From Pararhizobium sp. IMCC21322 (GTDB taxonomy: Bacteria; Pseudomonadota; Alphaproteobacteria; Rhizobiales; GCA-2746425): DNA of 64,000 nucleotides. This document shows positions 19,163 through 28,578 of the stretch, piece after piece. The stretch lies in contig NZ_CP132335.1 of NCBI RefSeq assembly GCF_030758295.1, forward strand, positions 3,634,412 to 3,698,411, written 5' to 3'. Position 1 is the stretch's first letter. Every line of letters begins with the position of its first letter. Both the position numbers and the translations under genes were made by a program. The notes under the pieces are model-generated. The model worked only from the letters and a program-made list of their open reading frames with translations, made no database searches and was not told the origin of the DNA.

Positions 19163-19825
19163 ATTCTACCCGAAAACACACATAAACAACTGAAAAGTAT
19201 AATTTTTTCAGATCGCCCCTTGATTGTTTGCGATGTGGATGAGGTGGTGCTGCACTTTGTGCGCCCGCTGGAGGCGCATTTTGGCAGGCATGGCTATGGC
19301 TTCAAGGAAGAAAAATTTAAGCTGACGGGAAACATCCACGCCTTGGATGGCGGGGCGGATGCACCCGATGAAACCGTCTTTGCCATGATACACAGTTATT
19401 TCGAGGTCGAAGCCCACAGTCAATTGCCGATAGATGGCGCGGTCTCCGGACTGAACCGGCTTTCAGAACACGCCGACATTTTGTTTCTGACAAATATGCC
19501 CTTTCAATATCGCGATGCACGAATCAAGTGTCTTGCAGGCCACGAACTGCACTATCCCGTCGTGACAAATACCGGGCCCAAAGGCCCAGCCCTGGCACAT
19601 ATCGAGGAACAGTCATCTGGTCCCATCTGGTTTCTGGATGACAGTCCGGAGCACCTCCACTCAGTCGCAAAAACCGCGCCCAATGTGAATCTGGTTCATT
19701 TTGTTGCTGACCCGATATTTCTGGAATTGGCCGACAACGTTCCCTCAGTTCAACTGAGAACCCGCTTTTGGGATGATACCCACACCTTGATCACCTCATT
19801 CCTGACACGGACTGACGCACGGTAA
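19163..19825 (+). CDS. HAD-like hydrolase, possible ATT start
   Basis: The catalytic motif is PLIVCDVDEVVLHF, with the HAD nucleophile Asp, and LDDSPEHLHS later supplies the C-terminal acidic motif; LFLTNMP supplies motif II. No ATG or GTG is available upstream of motif I. The first TTG (19220) would start inside the core strand without a ribosome-binding site. An AGGAG lies 9 bp before an in-frame ATT at 19163, giving 220 residues with a natural lead-in (LPENTHKQLKSIIFSDRP). I chose ATT, but the start is an inference. The substrate is unknown. Confidence 0.7.
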   Translation: MLPENTHKQLKSIIFSDRPLIVCDVDEVVLHFVRPLEAHFGRHGYGFKEEKFKLTGNIHALDGGADAPDETVFAMIHSYFEVEAHSQLPIDGAVSGLNRLSEHADILFLTNMPFQYRDARIKCLAGHELHYPVVTNTGPKGPALAHIEEQSSGPIWFLDDSPEHLHSVAKTAPNVNLVHFVADPIFLELADNVPSVQLRTRFWDDTHTLITSFLTRTDAR

Positions 19826-19921
19826 AGGTTCAATCAGGTCTTGAGCTGAAAAATAATGCTCGGATAAACGTAATTTGGAGCTATTGTCAGAACCCTCCAA
19901 TCAGGTGAGCTGCGTTCCAAA

Positions 19922-21223
19922 ATGACCATTGCTGCACTATGTCGGACCTGTTTTGCTGTTGAGCCGGTCTCAAACGAAGGCGAAAGGCCGCGCTGCAAGG
20001 CGTGCGGCAGCCCGCGCATGGTGGCCCATACAGAATTGCTTGATCTGACCATTGCGCATGTTGATTGCGATGCCTTCTATGCCTCCGTTGAAAAGCGTGA
20101 CCGCCCGGAAGTGCGTGATCAGCCGGTCATCATCGGCGGTGGTCGGCGTGGCGTTGTATCGACCTGCTGCTATATGGCTCGTACCTTCGGCGTACGATCG
20201 GCCATGCCCATGTTCAAGGCCACCAAACTGTGTCCTGACGCGGTCATCATTCGCGGCGATATGGAAAAATATGTCCGCGTCAGCCGCCAAATTCGCGCGC
20301 ATATGGATGATCTCACGCCCGCCGTGCAACCCATTTCCATCGATGAGGCTTTTCTGGACCTGACCGGCACGGAAAGGCTGCACCATGCCAGCGCCGCTGA
20401 AACCCTGGCGCGCTTTGCCCGGATAATTGAACAGGATATAGGGATCACCATTTCGGTTGGTCTCAGCCACAACAAGTTTCTGGCCAAAGTTGCCTCTGAT
20501 CTTGATAAGCCACGCGGCTTCGCTGTGATCGGCAAGGCTGAAACGCTGGATTTCCTGGCACGGCAGAATGTCAGTCTCATCTGGGGTGTCGGCAAGGCCA
20601 TGCAGAAAAAACTGGCAGCCGATGGCATCCACACAGTCGGACAGTTGCAGACCATGGAGGAAACCGTTCTTGGCAAACGCTACGGCTCCATGGGATTGCG
20701 TTTGGCACAGCTGTCCAAAGGCAAGGATAGCCGCAAAATCGAATCGCGTGGCGGCGCAAAAAGCGTCAGTTCAGAGACAACTTTCAACGCCGATCTTGCC
20801 ACGACAAATGACCTGCATCCGATTTTGCGCGGGCTTGCCGAAAAGGTCTCCGCCAGATTGAAAGAGAAGAACATTGCTGGCCGAACCCTGGTTCTTAAAC
20901 TCAAAACCACCGACTTCAAGCAACGAACGCGCAACCGCGCTTTGGGTGACCCGACCCAGCTGGCCGACCGGATTTATAGCGAGGGCGTTTCTCTGCTAAA
21001 GCCTGAGCTGGACGGCACACGCTTCCGGCTGATCGGCATCGGCGTCTCGGATCTGGTCGATGGCCACTTGGCGGATCCTATGGATCTGGTCGATCACGGC
21101 GCCAAAAAGCGCCGTGCAGCAGAATTTGCCATGGACAAAATACGTGCCCGCTTCGGAAAACATGGGGTCGATCTGGGCCTGACCTTCAAGGCCAGAGAGC
21201 CAAAATCCAAAGACAGATCATAA
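19922..21223 (+). CDS. dinB: DNA polymerase IV
   Basis: A 433-residue Y-family polymerase. The first about 35 residues carry two Cys pairs (CRTC and CKAC), a zinc-ribbon-like extension seen in alphaproteobacterial DinB. The core follows with [41 protein letters not shown] with the catalytic acids, the thumb, and the little-finger domain (about 280-390). It performs translesion synthesis. No convincing LexA box is visible in the 96 bp upstream. Confidence 0.95.
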   Translation: MTIAALCRTCFAVEPVSNEGERPRCKACGSPRMVAHTELLDLTIAHVDCDAFYASVEKRDRPEVRDQPVIIGGGRRGVVSTCCYMARTFGVRSAMPMFKATKLCPDAVIIRGDMEKYVRVSRQIRAHMDDLTPAVQPISIDEAFLDLTGTERLHHASAAETLARFARIIEQDIGITISVGLSHNKFLAKVASDLDKPRGFAVIGKAETLDFLARQNVSLIWGVGKAMQKKLAADGIHTVGQLQTMEETVLGKRYGSMGLRLAQLSKGKDSRKIESRGGAKSVSSETTFNADLATTNDLHPILRGLAEKVSARLKEKNIAGRTLVLKLKTTDFKQRTRNRALGDPTQLADRIYSEGVSLLKPELDGTRFRLIGIGVSDLVDGHLADPMDLVDHGAKKRRAAEFAMDKIRARFGKHGVDLGLTFKAREPKSKDRS

Positions 21224-21242
21224 AAATGCCCAACAAGGTGCC

Positions 21243-21992
21243 TCAGCCAAGGCCGGATAGCCCATCCCAAAGCAGTTTCGCACCGGCAAAGCCCAGAAAC
21301 ACATAGGCTATATTGGCAAAAACGCGTTGATTGACGAGACCGTGCAATCGAAAGCCCAGAAAAACGCCTGCAATCAGAAACGGAATCAGCGTAGCACTGG
21401 TCTGAAGCGTATCAGCGGTAAACTGGCCCATTGCCATATATGACAGTGTCTTCAGAAAATTCAGGGCGAAGAAGAAGACGCTGTTGGTGCCGACAAATTC
21501 TGACTTTTCCATATTCTGCCGCAACAGATAGCCCTTTACCGGCGGCCCGCCGGCATGCGCGACAAAACTGGCAAACCCCGAGACAGCACCGAGGCTGAAT
21601 ACCGCCACCGAACCGGTTTCCTGCCGCGCCGCGCCCCTGGTTTTTGACACAACAAATTGCGCAGCAAACAAAAGTGCCATCGCACCAACCGCGAGTTTCA
21701 GAAATGCCGGATTCATCCATTGAAAGGTAAAGGCCCCCAGCGCGAGCCCCAAAAAGGCCCCCGGCAACATGGACCACACGATTTTGCGCGACCATGAGGC
21801 GCGATACTTCCAGATATTCGCACAATCTATGATCAACAGGATCGGCATCATGATGGTCACCGCCACTTGCGGCGTATGAAACAGAGACATCATGGGGACG
21901 GCCAATACGCCCAGTCCCCCGGCAAATCCACTTTTTGAAATGCCAGTCAGCAGAACGGCTGCCGAAGCCACAAGATAGAATTCAAGGTTCAT
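21243..21992 (-). CDS. TauE/SafE family sulfite/anion exporter
   Basis: From the ATG at 21992 (MNLEFYLVASAAVLL) the product is 249 residues with about seven to eight membrane helices. The family hallmarks are GISKSGFAGGLGVLAVP near the N-terminus and the second-half repeat SGFASFVAHAGGPPVKGYLL. Members move sulfite, sulfoacetate or other organic anions. It diverges from a LysR gene, which probably controls it. Confidence 0.9.
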   Translation of the reverse strand: MNLEFYLVASAAVLLTGISKSGFAGGLGVLAVPMMSLFHTPQVAVTIMMPILLIIDCANIWKYRASWSRKIVWSMLPGAFLGLALGAFTFQWMNPAFLKLAVGAMALLFAAQFVVSKTRGAARQETGSVAVFSLGAVSGFASFVAHAGGPPVKGYLLRQNMEKSEFVGTNSVFFFALNFLKTLSYMAMGQFTADTLQTSATLIPFLIAGVFLGFRLHGLVNQRVFANIAYVFLGFAGAKLLWDGLSGLG

Positions 21993-22054
21993 GCATCGAC
22001 CAATCAACGGGAAGACAATCAGATGCTGCAATAGACCTTGTCTATAAATATTGG

Positions 22055-22086
22055 AAACAGTTATATATGATCATTAAAAACTGTTT
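22055..22086. promoter_or_regulatory. Inverted repeat in the TauE-LysR divergent promoter
   Basis: AAACAGTT and AACTGTTT form a perfect 8-bp inverted repeat 16 bp apart, ending just before the Shine-Dalgarno of the LysR gene. The position and symmetry suit autoregulation by that LysR protein. Confidence 0.5.
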
Positions 22087-22097
22087 TGGAGATTTTA

Positions 22098-22964
22098 ATG
22101 GCAATTGATTTTGGCTGGCTGGAAAGCTTCGTCATCTCAGCCGAGACGTTGAATTTTTCTGAGACGGCGAAAAGACGCGGCACAGTTCAATCAGCGGTCA
22201 GCACACACATTGTCAGATTGGAAGAAACCATCGGACAACGCCTGTTTGACCGCAAACGCGGCCAATCCATGCAGCTTACGGCGGAAGGCGAAGCGTTCAT
22301 TGTCTATGCAAGGCGCATCCTCAATCTGGTGGATGAAGCGGTAGACAGTCTGAAACAGGATCAGACCCGCTCAGTCATCCGTCTGGGCACCACCAGCACA
22401 CTGGCTGTGTCGGTGCTGCCAAGCGTGCTGGAAGAGATTGCAGGGCAATTCCCAAAACTGCATGTGGAAGTGTCCTGTGGCAGAAGTGCAGAGACAATCG
22501 CCCGGTTTGACAATGGCGAGCTGGACATTGCCTTCATTGTCGATCAGGGCAAGCGCCCCGGTCGCCTGTTCGTCCAGAACATTGATCTGGCCTGGGTGTC
22601 GGGCCCAAATTTCAGGTTCGACCCGAATGAAAGCATCCCTCTCGCCTTTCTGACGGATGGACGCGATCTGCGCCGGTTTGCCATGAATGCGCTCGATAAA
22701 GCCGGTCAAAACTGCCACATCGCGCACACCAGTCCGGACCCGATTGGCGTTCGTGCACTGGTCGCTGCAAACCTTGCCTTAACCGTCATGCCGACCCTTG
22801 CCGCAACACCGCCCCTGAAAACCCTGTCTCTTGATGACGGTTTGCCGGATATCGGCCAATTGCCCTTGGCAGCCTATCAACGCATTGGCGTCAAACGCAT
22901 AGAGGTGGAAGCCTTCGGCAACTGCCTTCAGGCCCACACAGATCGCAGCCGCAATGCGTTATAG
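22098..22964 (+). CDS. LysR-family transcriptional regulator
   Basis: The ATG at 22098 follows GGAG and gives 288 residues; a TTG at 22086 is open but overlaps the ribosome-binding site. The N-terminal helix-turn-helix is typical (FSETAKRRGTVQSAVSTHIVRLEETIGQRLFDRK in part), and the effector domain follows from about residue 90. It is divergent from the TauE/SafE gene and probably controls it in response to an organic anion. Confidence 0.9.
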   Translation: MAIDFGWLESFVISAETLNFSETAKRRGTVQSAVSTHIVRLEETIGQRLFDRKRGQSMQLTAEGEAFIVYARRILNLVDEAVDSLKQDQTRSVIRLGTTSTLAVSVLPSVLEEIAGQFPKLHVEVSCGRSAETIARFDNGELDIAFIVDQGKRPGRLFVQNIDLAWVSGPNFRFDPNESIPLAFLTDGRDLRRFAMNALDKAGQNCHIAHTSPDPIGVRALVAANLALTVMPTLAATPPLKTLSLDDGLPDIGQLPLAAYQRIGVKRIEVEAFGNCLQAHTDRSRNAL

Positions 22965-23036
22965 CCGCACTTTACGTGAAATCGGCACGGCAACAAGCAA
23001 CCCGGCCATGGGTTTGTCCACAGACGCTAAGGCCAG

Positions 23037-24101
23037 TCAGAGACGCTTTTCGCTGTCCGGATCGAAGAAATGCAGCCGCGAAAGATCAGGAACGAGGGTC
23101 ACACTATCGCCAGTACCCACATCAAGTCGCGTGCTTGACGTTACGCCCATGGGAGACCCGTTGACATTGACCACCAAAAATGTCCGGTCACCGGTATTTT
23201 CCTCAGAGATGATTTGGCCTTTGAAGCCACTTGGTCCGGCTCGGCTCAGCGTAATGTGTTCCGGACGAAACCCCATCACCACAGGACCTGCTTGTAACTG
23301 GGCAGCACCAAGCTTCAAGCGCATATCTTCATAGACAAACTCTCGGACAGTTCCCCCCGCAGTAATCTCGCCCTCGACAAAATTCATCGGCGGTGACCCG
23401 ATAAAAGACGCCACAAAGCGGTTGGCCGGTTTGTCGTATAGTTCAAGTGGCGCGCCAAACTGCTCCACCTTGCCATTGTTCATCACAATCACCCGGTCTG
23501 CCATGGTCATGGCTTCAATCTGATCATGGGTCACATAAACCGATGTGGTGCCCAACTGGCGCTGTAAATCGCGGATTTCGGCACGCATCTGAACCCGCAG
23601 CTTTGCGTCGAGATTCGACAGTGGTTCGTCAAACAAAAACACTTTTGGCTGACGCACAAGCGCCCTGCCCATGGCAACGCGCTGCCTTTGTCCACCGGAC
23701 AATTCCCGGGGTTTGCGCGCCGCAACCGGCTGCAGGTTCAACATGGCAATCGCCTTGTCGATGGCCTCGTTAATGTCGTCCTTGCTCCAATTGGCAAGCT
23801 CCAGAGGAAAGCGGATATTCTCGGTCACCGTCATATGCGGATAAAGCGCATAGCTCTGAAACACCATCGCAATGTCCCGCTCACGAGGTGTGCGGTCACT
23901 CACCTCTTTACCATCAATCAGAATTTGTCCGCTGGTGCTGGTTTCAAGACCGGCGATGATGCGCAACAAGGTAGATTTGCCACATCCGCTTTCGCCAAGA
24001 ATGGCAACAAATTCGCTGTCCTTGATGGCTGCATCAATGCCGTGAAGCACCTCCACGTCGCCAAAGGACTTTCGAATGTCTTTTAGATCAAGTGTTGCCA
24101 T
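23037..24101 (-). CDS. Sugar ABC transporter ATP-binding protein (MsmK/UgpC type)
   Basis: The ATG at 24101 (MATLDLKDIRKSFGD) follows AGGA and sits 1 bp after the sulfatase stop, giving 354 residues. Walker A is GESGCGKSTLLR, the signature is LSGGQRQRVAMGRALVR, Walker B is VFLFDEPLSNLDAK, and the H-loop is YVTHDQIEAMTMAD. The C-terminal about 120 residues form the TOBE/regulatory domain of the CUT1 sugar importers. It is the last gene of the sulfatase operon and energises the two permeases upstream. Confidence 0.95.
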   Translation of the reverse strand: MATLDLKDIRKSFGDVEVLHGIDAAIKDSEFVAILGESGCGKSTLLRIIAGLETSTSGQILIDGKEVSDRTPRERDIAMVFQSYALYPHMTVTENIRFPLELANWSKDDINEAIDKAIAMLNLQPVAARKPRELSGGQRQRVAMGRALVRQPKVFLFDEPLSNLDAKLRVQMRAEIRDLQRQLGTTSVYVTHDQIEAMTMADRVIVMNNGKVEQFGAPLELYDKPANRFVASFIGSPPMNFVEGEITAGGTVREFVYEDMRLKLGAAQLQAGPVVMGFRPEHITLSRAGPSGFKGQIISEENTGDRTFLVVNVNGSPMGVTSSTRLDVGTGDSVTLVPDLSRLHFFDPDSEKRL

Positions 24102-24102
24102 C

Positions 24103-25632
24103 TCAGATGTCCTGCCCATTAGGAATTGCCAAACGTTCAAAGGCTTCGGGCGGTGCCTTGGAAGCCTGCATGAGGTGCGCCATAATGGTTACGAGCTGTT
24201 GCTCCACATCGTCGTTCAAAATTGGTACTGTCTGGCCGGGATCAACCTTCAAATCGTAAAGCGCCGTTTTGCATTCCACCATCGCACCTGGCCCGTGAGA
24301 GCGATACCAGCCGGGGCTGTCCTGCACCTTAAAGCGCAGCACTTTCCAGCCCTGCGCGAACTCCAGATCATCAATTAATTCAGAAGCTTGCAACTCTTCC
24401 CGCGAGAAGGAATGCAACATGTGGTTTGGCATCAACGTGTATTGAAACAGCGGCTGATCCATCATGTTTTCTGGATAACGGAAATAGGTATGATGCCCAT
24501 CGGTGAGATTCATCGCACCGCCAAAATAGCCAAAAATCAGAGCATCATGGTTCTTGGCACCCGCATCCGCTATCAGCGGCAGGACAGACCGACCGGTCGC
24601 ACCATCAAGGCTCGGCGCTTTATGGGCTTCGCAGAAAGTCGCAGCTAAATCAGGTGTTTGCGTCAATGCGTTGCGGCGTTCACCATCACACTCCGAATGA
24701 TCAGGGTGGTGAACAAACAGGGGAATATGGGCAATCTCGGAAAAACAAGGCATCTTGTTTTTTGCCCACCACTCATGCTCTCCCAAAAGGAAACCGTGAT
24801 CCGTGGAAACCACCAGCATGGTGTCTTGCCACATATCATGGGCATCCATGAAATCCAGAACTCTGCCAAGTTGCTCATCGCAATGGGAAATCAGCGCCAT
24901 GTAATTGCGCATCATCTCGTCATTTTCAGGCGACTGGCCCTTATAAGGCGCATAAGGCGGCCAGTCTCTTATCTTGCCGTCATAATCGGATTTGAACTTC
25001 TGCCGATGTTCCTCGGGTGCAAAAAATGGCTCATGAGGATCGAAGGTCTCAATCTGCAGGAACCAGTTATCCGCTTCCCTGTTCTTGTCCAGAAAAGCGC
25101 AGGCAGCATCGAAGCATTGGGTCGATGGGAATTGTCCCGTCTGCTCTAAATGCGCCCGGTTGGCCATATAGTGAAACGGCAGTGAATCGGACTTGGCGTC
25201 AAACTGATCGGCATGATAACGCGCTTCCCAATCTGCCACAGGAGCTGCAGCTTCCCCCTGCCACTTATCGCCTTCCTGGCCTCGGAAATGCTCATAGCTG
25301 GAATATTTGGTGTGGTAGTTGCCCGCCCCTTCCTCAAAATAGTGGTAGTGGTCGGTAATGAGGTGCGAGTAGACGCCAGCATCCTGTAATTTCTCAAACA
25401 CGGATTGATCAAACGGCTCCATCGGACCCCAGCTTCGATGCATGAAGCTGAGACGTCCCGTCTGAATGTCGCGGCGCGCAGGCATGCAGGGCAGACTGCC
25501 AACATGATGCTGCTCAAATGTCACCGATTTTTCTGCCAGTCGTTTGAAGTTCGGTGTGCTGAACAATTGCGAGCCATAGCACTCAAGAAAATGCCGGTTC
25601 AGGGAATCGAACAGGATGAAAACTGTCCTCAT
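24103..25632 (-). CDS. Cytoplasmic type I sulfatase (Cys-type)
   Basis: A 509-residue alkaline-phosphatase-superfamily sulfatase. The start TVFILFDSLNRHFLECYG provides a metal-binding Asp, and SLPCMPARRDIQTGR holds the CxPxR motif whose Cys is converted to formylglycine. Further metal ligands lie in VVSTDHGFLLGEHEWW. There is no signal peptide, so it should act in the cytoplasm, on a substrate brought in by the ABC transporter encoded by the same operon. ATG overlaps the DUF4432 stop (TAATG). No formylglycine-generating enzyme gene is in the window. The substrate is unknown; a sulfated sugar is the best guess from context. Confidence 0.9.
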   Translation of the reverse strand: MRTVFILFDSLNRHFLECYGSQLFSTPNFKRLAEKSVTFEQHHVGSLPCMPARRDIQTGRLSFMHRSWGPMEPFDQSVFEKLQDAGVYSHLITDHYHYFEEGAGNYHTKYSSYEHFRGQEGDKWQGEAAAPVADWEARYHADQFDAKSDSLPFHYMANRAHLEQTGQFPSTQCFDAACAFLDKNREADNWFLQIETFDPHEPFFAPEEHRQKFKSDYDGKIRDWPPYAPYKGQSPENDEMMRNYMALISHCDEQLGRVLDFMDAHDMWQDTMLVVSTDHGFLLGEHEWWAKNKMPCFSEIAHIPLFVHHPDHSECDGERRNALTQTPDLAATFCEAHKAPSLDGATGRSVLPLIADAGAKNHDALIFGYFGGAMNLTDGHHTYFRYPENMMDQPLFQYTLMPNHMLHSFSREELQASELIDDLEFAQGWKVLRFKVQDSPGWYRSHGPGAMVECKTALYDLKVDPGQTVPILNDDVEQQLVTIMAHLMQASKAPPEAFERLAIPNGQDI

Positions 25633-26705
25633 TATGCGCTCTCACTTCGGGTCAATGCTTTCGACTTGAGCGAAATATCCAATTGATAATCGCGATGTTC
25701 GCCGGGTTTCAAAAACCCCATTTCATTCGCCGCACGCGCTTCACTGCGGCTGCGTTTTCCTGCAGTGCATGGCTCCAAACCGATGCCATAGGTGCCTTGC
25801 CCCGTCATGCGCAGCAATTGGAAGAACGGCAAAGATTCCTGTTGAAACCGGAGGGCCAGTTCAAGGCCATTTTCAGGATTTGAAACAGTGCAGATGCCAG
25901 CCGCCCGGTCTTCATCCATGGCAAAGACAGACAAGCCGTTATTCTGGTCCAATTGAGGTTCGGGAAATGCATCCAACGGATCAGTCTGCCCCCAGACATG
26001 CTGCGCATGTGGCAAATCGATTTGGCATCCTTTTGCAACCAGCGGATGGCCAATGTTGAAATGATACAGCATCATATGGCTCATCTCGGTGGGGCCGCGA
26101 TTGACCACGCGGTCATGCATGGAAATCTCCGTGCTGCCCAGCGGCACTTCAATGCGTCGCCGCAGTTTCAATGTGCCGTGAAACTGCATTGTCTGAACAA
26201 TTTCGCCTTCGCACCAAAGGTAAGGATGTTCTGCGTCCTCTTCAAAACCATATGAGATCAATCGGGCCGGCTGGTGCGCGCCATGTCCATGCAGCGGATA
26301 ATCAATTTCCCTATTCGGATAAACGCCCTGATCTGCCAACAAGTCTGTTTCAGGCTGGCGAATATGATCGAAGCCACATGTGCTCAAAAACCCGTTATTG
26401 GCACGCAAAAACCCCTGCCCCTTGTCAGATGACGGATTCAACAGCCACGGGGCTCTGTAACCATTCGCGCAATGCCACGAGACGGTCACACCGTTGATCG
26501 CCAATCGCCCCAGATCAAATCCACGGTCCACAACAACTTCAAGCTCAAGCCCGCCACCAGAGCGAAGCTCAAGTACGCGAACACCACGTTCCGCACCATC
26601 AGACAGAGTGACCAGGCGGATATCGGCATAAGCTGCCAGGTCTGCATGATATGTGCGCAACCGTGTCAAATCCGGCGTGCTGACTGGAAACCCATCACCA
26701 CTCAT
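25632..26705 (-). CDS. DUF4432 aldose-1-epimerase-like protein
   Basis: The real start is the ATG at 26705 (MSGDGFPVSTPDL), which overlaps the permease stop as ATGA, giving 357 residues; the frame stays open upstream only as a shadow of the permease gene. The sequence is a galactose-mutarotase-like fold of the DUF4432 family: LELEVVVDRGFDLGRLAINGVTVSW, STCGFDHIRQPE, and LMLYHFNIGHPLVA-type segments. A role in mutarotation or isomerisation of the imported sugar is inferred from the fold and operon position between transporter and sulfatase. Confidence 0.85.
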   Translation of the reverse strand: MSGDGFPVSTPDLTRLRTYHADLAAYADIRLVTLSDGAERGVRVLELRSGGGLELEVVVDRGFDLGRLAINGVTVSWHCANGYRAPWLLNPSSDKGQGFLRANNGFLSTCGFDHIRQPETDLLADQGVYPNREIDYPLHGHGAHQPARLISYGFEEDAEHPYLWCEGEIVQTMQFHGTLKLRRRIEVPLGSTEISMHDRVVNRGPTEMSHMMLYHFNIGHPLVAKGCQIDLPHAQHVWGQTDPLDAFPEPQLDQNNGLSVFAMDEDRAAGICTVSNPENGLELALRFQQESLPFFQLLRMTGQGTYGIGLEPCTAGKRSRSEARAANEMGFLKPGEHRDYQLDISLKSKALTRSESA

Positions 26706-27550
26706 TTGACGGCACCGGCTGTCAGGCCCTTGACAATAAAGCGCTGGCCAAAGATGAGAGCTATCAGCGCCGGAATGGCTGACAACACAGAGGCAGCCGC
26801 CATTTGCGTGTATTTGATCTCTTCTTCCTGAACATATTTTGCAATTGCGACCGGCACAGTGGCGGTTTTGTTGTTGGTCAGGGCCAGGGCCACCGGAAAC
26901 TCGTTCCAGCTGAAAATGAACACCAGAACGGCTGTGGCAACAATGCCGGGCATCATCACGGGTACGATGACCCGGCGCAGCAATGTCAAGAACTTCGCGC
27001 CATCGACAAAGGCAGCTTCTTCCAGCTCTCTCGGCACTTCGCGGAAGAACGAGATCAGAAGCCATAAGGCCAATGGCAGATTCAAAGTGGTGTGCGCCAG
27101 GGTCAGTGCGACCAGATCAATACTCACATTAACGGTTCGGAACAGCTCATACCAGGCACTGGCGAGAGAGACAGGCGGCACAAGATTGAACAACATGGCC
27201 CACACGAGAAACGCGTTGAGGACCCAACGCGGCCAGTTCATCCGCAACAACGAATATCCCGCAAGAAAGGCAATCACAATGACAAGCGTGGTGCTGACAC
27301 TGGCCACAATGAGACTGTTGAGAAAATTCTGCGGATAGGTTGATCTGCGATCAAACAGCACTTCGTCAAAATTATAGGAAACCGGCGAAAACGTAATATC
27401 GCCCATCAGCAGCACGATCTGCGTCTTGAAAGCAGACAACGCAATCCACACAAAAGGCCCAAGCGTAATGATAACCGCCGCTATCATGGCCACATGCAGC
27501 AGAACCTTGTCTGTTGGCATGCGCCGTTTGGTTTGGACAATATCGCTCAT
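26702..27550 (-). CDS. Sugar ABC transporter permease (MalG/CUT1 type)
   Basis: A 282-residue inner-membrane permease with about six helices and the EAA loop EEAAFVDGAKFLTLLRRVIVP, the contact site for the ATPase. It is the second permease of a CUT1 importer, overlaps the MalF-type gene by 4 bp upstream and DUF4432 by 4 bp downstream. Confidence 0.93.
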   Translation of the reverse strand: MSDIVQTKRRMPTDKVLLHVAMIAAVIITLGPFVWIALSAFKTQIVLLMGDITFSPVSYNFDEVLFDRRSTYPQNFLNSLIVASVSTTLVIVIAFLAGYSLLRMNWPRWVLNAFLVWAMLFNLVPPVSLASAWYELFRTVNVSIDLVALTLAHTTLNLPLALWLLISFFREVPRELEEAAFVDGAKFLTLLRRVIVPVMMPGIVATAVLVFIFSWNEFPVALALTNNKTATVPVAIAKYVQEEEIKYTQMAAASVLSAIPALIALIFGQRFIVKGLTAGAVK

Positions 27551-28431
27551 CGCGTCGCCTCCCGTCGGTTCTGCAACTGCAGGGCAATCGCGATGATCAG
27601 AGCAACAGAGAATATCACAGCCACTGAGATGGCAGAGCCATAGCCGGGATTATCCTGCAGAAAGAAGCGCTGATATATGGTGAAACTGATCACTTCAGTC
27701 GCTGTCCCCGGTCCTCCCGATGTCAGCAGAAACACCTCATCAAAAACCTTGAAGGCAATGACAGCGCGGAAAATGAAAGTCATGAAGATCGCCGGCCATA
27801 GCAGCGGCAGGCTGACACGACGGAATTCCTGCCATGCGGTTGCGCCATCAACCTTGGCGGCTTCCGACACATCTTTTGGCAACCCCTCGACCGCGGCCAG
27901 CAGCAGCAGAAATGAAAACGGCGTCCAGTGCCAGATATCAACCACAATAACCGAGGCCAGCGCCAAATGCGGCGATCCCAGCCAGTCAACAGCCGGTATA
28001 CCCAGTAAATCGAGCCCCTGATTGATGATCCCGAACTGGAAATTATACATCAAGCGCCATATGGCGCCGATGATGATACCCGGGATAAGAATAGGCAGAA
28101 TGAAAAGCGTTCGATAGAGCCGGGAACTGTGTCCAAGCGATGAACAGGCAATCGCCAGTGCCAGTCCCAATAACACCTGACAGCTTGTCGCGACGACGAC
28201 CAGAATGAGTGTATTGACAATGCCCGCCTTCAGAAGCGGATCATCCCCAAGGGCTGCGTAATTCTCCAGACCAACAAATTCCCGCTGCACAACACCGCCG
28301 GACCAGGAAATGTCCATAAAACTCAGAAAAATGAGGTTCGCAACCGGCAACACAGCCAGAGCCAGAAAGACGACAACTGCTGGAAACAATGACCCGTATT
28401 TGGGCATCCAGCCTAATTGGACAGAAGTCAT
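27547..28431 (-). CDS. Sugar ABC transporter permease (MalF/CUT1 type)
   Basis: A 294-residue permease with about six membrane helices and an EAA loop (SEAAKVDGATAWQEFRRVSLP). It follows the substrate-binding protein gene after a 147-bp gap that holds a stem-loop, and overlaps the second permease by ATGA. Confidence 0.93.
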   Translation of the reverse strand: MTSVQLGWMPKYGSLFPAVVVFLALAVLPVANLIFLSFMDISWSGGVVQREFVGLENYAALGDDPLLKAGIVNTLILVVVATSCQVLLGLALAIACSSLGHSSRLYRTLFILPILIPGIIIGAIWRLMYNFQFGIINQGLDLLGIPAVDWLGSPHLALASVIVVDIWHWTPFSFLLLLAAVEGLPKDVSEAAKVDGATAWQEFRRVSLPLLWPAIFMTFIFRAVIAFKVFDEVFLLTSGGPGTATEVISFTIYQRFFLQDNPGYGSAISVAVIFSVALIIAIALQLQNRREATR

Positions 28432-28526
28432 AGCATTCCGGCTTTCTTGTTGAGAATTGCGTACACCATCAGGTCAAACACGCTGCTAGATCACGTGTTG
28501 CATAAGAGTGATTGCTGTACAAACGG

Positions 28527-28565
28527 AGAGCCCCGCTCCTGCATAAATGCAACGAACGGGGCCTC
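28527..28565 (-). promoter_or_regulatory. Intercistronic stem-loop
   Basis: GAG-A-GCCCCG pairs with CGGGGC-CTC around a loop of about 20 bases, between the binding-protein gene and the first permease. There is no T run after it on the minus strand. Such elements often protect the binding-protein mRNA and reduce expression of downstream permeases; that role here is inferred. Confidence 0.55.
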
Positions 28566-28578
28566 CGGGGAGGATCTG

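Noticed and set aside
26706-27065. N-terminal extension of the DUF4432 gene
   Set aside because: It overlaps the permease gene completely; the ATGA overlap start at 26705 fits the operon.
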